A DNA stretch of 34,513 bases from Lentisphaerota bacterium (lineage in GTDB: Bacteria > Verrucomicrobiota > Lentisphaeria > Victivallales > Victivallaceae). Location of the stretch: the NCBI GenBank assembly GCA_015061625.1, contig SUWG01000008.1:75298-109810 (forward strand), in the 5' to 3' direction. The notes below the pieces were generated by a model, which saw only the letters and a program-made list of their open reading frames with translations, was not told the DNA's origin and searched no databases. The position numbers and the translations under genes are program-made. Below are positions 32,387-34,513 of the stretch, piece by piece. Within the stretch, counting starts at the first letter, position 1, and each line of letters opens with the position of its first letter.

Positions 32387-33731
32387 GGTCTTTCAGGTAA
32401 GTCGCATCGTAAAAGATTTTGGGTATCCGTCTGCCGTTTTCCAAAACCCAGCCGTGCCCATCGACTTTATCATCGACGACCGGAACTTCCATGATCTGCC
32501 GTCCGCGGGTATCGTATTCCCGGTAAATACCATTCATTTTGCCGTTGTTCCAGGTGTAGGTGGCTCTTATGGTGCGGGTGTCTTCGTGATATTCGGTAAT
32601 GGATCGCTCCTGCCGGCCGGAAACGGTGGATTCGATGATGATGCGGCAGAGTTTTCCGTTGCGGTATTCTTTGGTGATCATGCCGGTAGTCAGGGCATCC
32701 ATCACGGAATCAACTTCTCCGTTGGCATAGGTTATCAGGCGTCTGGAGGTCGGCATTTGAAAGGCCGGGGCGGCGGAGGCCGTGAAAAATGATGGCGGAG
32801 TATCTATGCCCATGACGGCGGTGAAGCGGCGCAGATTGGCTTCGATGCCTCTGGGGCGCATGGCTTCGGAATAAGGAGTATTATTGCCGGACAAACGTTT
32901 GAAGCCGATGGCACTGTATGTGTTGTTCCAATTCCGGATGGTTTCATCGCAGGGAGTGACGGTTCTGTTTCCGATCCGTATCGGCGTGCCGCCGTTATTC
33001 TGCCAGAAAGTTTCGACGAATCTGGTGCGGGCGGCGCGGTGGGCTTGCGGGGCACTCATGCCGGTTGCAAGGTAAGCGGTGAAAAGATCATGATAGAAGC
33101 GGTGCATGGGAACGAATATTTGTTCATTGCCGATGACGATGGAGCGGTAATCAGGGAGGTTGGCCAGTTGATAACGGACGATAGTCTGATTGAGAATGGC
33201 ATGGAGTTCAAAAATTTTATTGATGATGATCGTTTCGGGGAATGAGAGGTTGTCTCTTTCATTCATATTGTTGCAGTGCTGAATGGAGTGAGTTATTTCG
33301 TGGGCGATGACGTGGGCGAGGTAGAGTTTCTGACAGAAACGGCTTTGCAGAGTGCCGGAATCCCGGAAGCGGTCAAAGATGCTGTGGGCGAAATTGAGAC
33401 AGCAGGAGTCGTAAACGTAAGAACCGTTGTATGACCGTTCCATAACTTTGACCCGGAAAGTCAGATCGGGATGGGCATTTTCAAAGATGGATCTGCCCAT
33501 GGGGGTACGGGCCATGTCGTCAAAAACTTCCAGCAAAATGGTTTTGTATTCAGAAGGTATGACATCTTCCGGAGCCGAGGCGATACGTCGGCGCAAGGTG
33601 CGTATTTTACGGGAGAGTTGGGCGGGGGATAGATGTTCATCCAGAGTGGGTATCGGAGCGGAATCGATGGAGATGGGCAGGGAAAAAAGCAACGCCCCGA
33701 AAAGAAAAAGGAAAAAATGTTTTCTGCCCAT
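32376..33731 (-). CDS. Exported HExxH metallopeptidase-like protein with YwqK/MORN-like C-terminus
   Basis: This encodes 451 aa. The ATG at 33731 is preferred to one at 33749 because a TATAAT box at 33758-33763 would place the upstream ATG at the transcript start, and a G-run lies just before 33731. A signal peptide covers MGRKHFFLFLFGALLFSLPIS. The central domain has LAHVIAHEITHSIQH (H144, E145, H148), a zinc-metallopeptidase HExxH motif, with acidic FELHAIL later as a possible third ligand. The C-terminal 130 residues hold YwqK/MORN_2-like repeats (ITYANGEVDS, KEYRNGKLCR, YTWNNGKMNGIYREYDTRGRQ). It is not part of the sugar operons. A peptidase role at the cell surface or periplasm is inferred. 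The target is unknown. Confidence 0.8.
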   Translation of the reverse strand: MGRKHFFLFLFGALLFSLPISIDSAPIPTLDEHLSPAQLSRKIRTLRRRIASAPEDVIPSEYKTILLEVFDDMARTPMGRSIFENAHPDLTFRVKVMERSYNGSYVYDSCCLNFAHSIFDRFRDSGTLQSRFCQKLYLAHVIAHEITHSIQHCNNMNERDNLSFPETIIINKIFELHAILNQTIVRYQLANLPDYRSIVIGNEQIFVPMHRFYHDLFTAYLATGMSAPQAHRAARTRFVETFWQNNGGTPIRIGNRTVTPCDETIRNWNNTYSAIGFKRLSGNNTPYSEAMRPRGIEANLRRFTAVMGIDTPPSFFTASAAPAFQMPTSRRLITYANGEVDSVMDALTTGMITKEYRNGKLCRIIIESTVSGRQERSITEYHEDTRTIRATYTWNNGKMNGIYREYDTRGRQIMEVPVVDDKVDGHGWVLENGRRIPKIFYDATYLKDRSR

Positions 33732-33757
33732 GACCCCCCCGGCTGTCATAAAAATAA

Positions 33758-33763
33758 ATTATA
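33758..33763 (-). promoter_or_regulatory. Possible -10 box of HExxH gene
   Basis: TATAAT on the minus strand, about 27 bp before the chosen ATG. No clear -35 box is visible. Confidence 0.4.
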
Positions 33764-33875
33764 TCCGCCAAATGTGTAATATAACAGTCATCGGGCGTGT
33801 TTTCAAATCGCCCGAAGGATATCTGTTCGGATAACAGATAAAAAGTAAAATTTTTCACTTTTTATCTTCTTTGAC

Positions 33876-33904
33876 TTGCCTTGTGTTGTTTCAGGTGTTA
33901 TATT
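33876..33904 (+). promoter_or_regulatory. Promoter of tRNA-Arg
   Basis: TTGCCT (33876-33881), 17 bp and TATATT (33899-33904) with an upstream TG (TGTTATATT). Predicted start near 33911, 15 bp before the tRNA. Confidence 0.65.
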
Positions 33905-33925
33905 ATATAAATGATAGCGCAATGG

Positions 33926-34002
33926 GCACCCGTAGCTCAGCTGGATAGAGCGTCTGCCTCCGGAGTAGAAGGTCGTGGGTTCGAATCCCGCCGGGTGTAC
34001 CA
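33926..34002 (+). tRNA. tRNA-Arg (anticodon CCG)
   Basis: This is a 77-base cloverleaf with encoded CCA. The acceptor GCACCCG pairs with CGGGTGT (first pair G-T). The D arm is GCTC/GAGC, the anticodon stem TCTGC/GTAGA with loop CTCCGGA (anticodon CCG, reading CGG), and the T arm GTGGG/CCCGC with loop TTCGAAT. It is followed by terminator hairpins. Confidence 0.96.
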
Positions 34003-34035
34003 TCTTTCAAAAAATCCCTGTAAAAAAACGAAAAG

Positions 34036-34079
34036 TCAGTCTTTGCAAACGAGTTTGCAGACTGATTTTCTTTTTTTTA
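34036..34079 (+). terminator. Intrinsic terminator after tRNA-Arg
   Basis: TCAGTCT (34036-34042) and GCAAAC (34045-34050) pair with GTTTGC (34053-34058) and AGACTGA (34059-34065), leaving a two-base bulge, followed by a long T-run. Confidence 0.88.
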
Positions 34080-34081
34080 CC

Positions 34082-34118
34082 CCCTCTCGGTTGCTTCGCA
34101 CCCGAGGGATTTTTTTTG
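34082..34118 (+). terminator. Second terminator-like hairpin
   Basis: CTCGG (34086-34090) and TGC pair with GCA and CCGAG (34102-34106), followed by eight or more T. A third hairpin, TGCAAGT (34181-34187) with ACTTGCA (34190-34196), precedes another T-run at 34203-34216. Confidence 0.6.
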
Positions 34119-34297
34119 CGGGTTGCCGTCACTTCGTTCCGGCACTCGGCTTTGCCTCGTCGAATCCCGCCTGAAACTTATGCAAGTAAACTTGCACGCC
34201 GCTTTTTTCTTTTTTACTTTTCCGGTGTTTTGTACTTCGTGAATCTGTTTGATATGCAACTTGTTTGACCGGTTCGCAATAAAAAATTCAGTGAATC

Positions 34298-34326
34298 TTG
34301 AATATTATTACATAATGGTGTATATT
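34298..34326 (+). promoter_or_regulatory. Promoter reading off the right edge
   Basis: TTGAAT (34298-34303), 17 bp and TATATT (34321-34326). The inverted repeat ACATAAT (34310-34316) and ATTATGT (34324-34330) overlaps the spacer and -10 and may be an operator. Confidence 0.55.
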
Positions 34327-34365
34327 ATGTGAACCTGATATTTTAACCGGTGGGAGAGCTCGGCA

Positions 34366-34513
34366 ATGATAACAACAACTGCAATAATCGGATCCACAAT
34401 ACCGTTTTGCCTTGATCTCCTGAAGCAAGCAAGCATCCGGCTCCGGTCGCATTGCGACTCTACGCCGCGACAAGAGCAAGCAAGCATCCGGCTCCGGTCG
34501 CATTGCGACTCTA
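34366..34513 (+). CDS. Open reading frame with 17-residue repeats, cut by right edge
   Basis: From an ATG at 34366 the frame stays open to the window end (49 codons). It has a promoter at 34298-34326 and GGGAG 9 bp before the ATG. The product starts MITTTAIIGSTIPFCLDLLK, then QASIRLRSHCDS twice with TPRQE between, a 17-residue unit set by a 51-bp DNA repeat. No family is recognised. The unit is rich in Arg and Ser with one Cys per copy. The DNA repeat could also be non-coding, with the open frame arising because 51 is divisible by three. Confidence 0.35.
   Translation, partial: MITTTAIIGSTIPFCLDLLKQASIRLRSHCDSTPRQEQASIRLRSHCDS
34424..34513. repeat. 51-bp-period tandem repeat
   Basis: A 39-bp block (34424-34462) is repeated without change at 34475-34513 after a 12-bp linker, and may continue beyond the window. 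Each copy holds the palindrome GTCGCA-T-TGCGAC (34446-34458 in the first) and CCGG-CT-CCGG. Confidence 0.85.

Noticed and set aside
33911..34174. 87-codon frame starting [15 protein letters not shown]
   Set aside because: It reads through tRNA-Arg. 'VAQLDRAS...GRGFESRR' is the well-known translation of tRNA genes, not a protein.
34424..34513. Possible CRISPR repeat pair
   Set aside because: The gap between the 39-bp copies is only 12 bp, far too short for a spacer, and no cas genes are present.

Overview
The window most resembles the chromosome of a Lentisphaerota bacterium (Victivallales-like), or a near relative in the Planctomycetota-Verrucomicrobiota-Chlamydiota group. The main reasons are three pseudopilin genes with the [12 protein letters not shown] core, the [13 protein letters not shown] extension and a C-terminal H-X9-DG motif, each placed inside an operon of carbohydrate-active enzymes. 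Others are an ECF sigma factor overlapping a Ser/Thr kinase, DUF4091, DUF6259 and GH130 proteins, and a very uniform promoter grammar (TTGnnn, 17 bp, TATATT). This is inference from gene content. No rRNA or ribosomal protein marker is present.

Layout. Positions 1-3958 (minus): pseudopilin, DUF4091-type hydrolase and a second paralogous hydrolase cut by the left edge. 4126-6160 (minus): a rhamnogalacturonan-acetylesterase-like SGNH enzyme and a LarA-family nickel racemase/epimerase. 6284-9705: an AraC-type regulator divergent from a GH78 alpha-L-rhamnosidase; together with the esterase this points to pectin (rhamnogalacturonan) breakdown. 9873-13496 (minus): a zinc-ribbon/LRR membrane protein preceded by a strongly structured RNA, then a membrane Ser/Thr kinase and its ECF sigma factor. 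13556-21297 (minus): ketopantoate-reductase-like protein, GH130 enzyme, a giant SGNH/DUF6259 protein, pseudopilin and FAD oxidoreductase. 21508-22380 (plus): a PocR-AraC regulator divergent from that operon. 22536-28899 (plus): GntR/FCD regulator, sodium:solute symporter, sialidase-like BNR protein, DUF6259 protein and pseudopilin, closed by a strong terminator. 29080-32293 (plus): GH2 glycosidase and amidohydrolase. 32376-33731 (minus): an exported HExxH protein. 33926-34002: tRNA-Arg(CCG), followed by terminators and, at the right edge, a promoter and an open reading frame with a 51-bp tandem repeat.

The genes fit several small polysaccharide-utilisation operons. Each has a local regulator, exported or cytoplasmic glycosidases and esterases, sometimes a transporter, and often its own pseudopilin. 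The most unusual items are an SGNH hydrolase domain whose catalytic blocks are in circularly permuted order (II-III-V-I) in the 1159-residue protein, a rod-shaped about 170-nt RNA (6S-like or attenuator) upstream of the zinc-ribbon/LRR gene, a GH2 enzyme whose acid/base Glu is Ile, and the recurring coupling of one pseudopilin to one enzyme operon.
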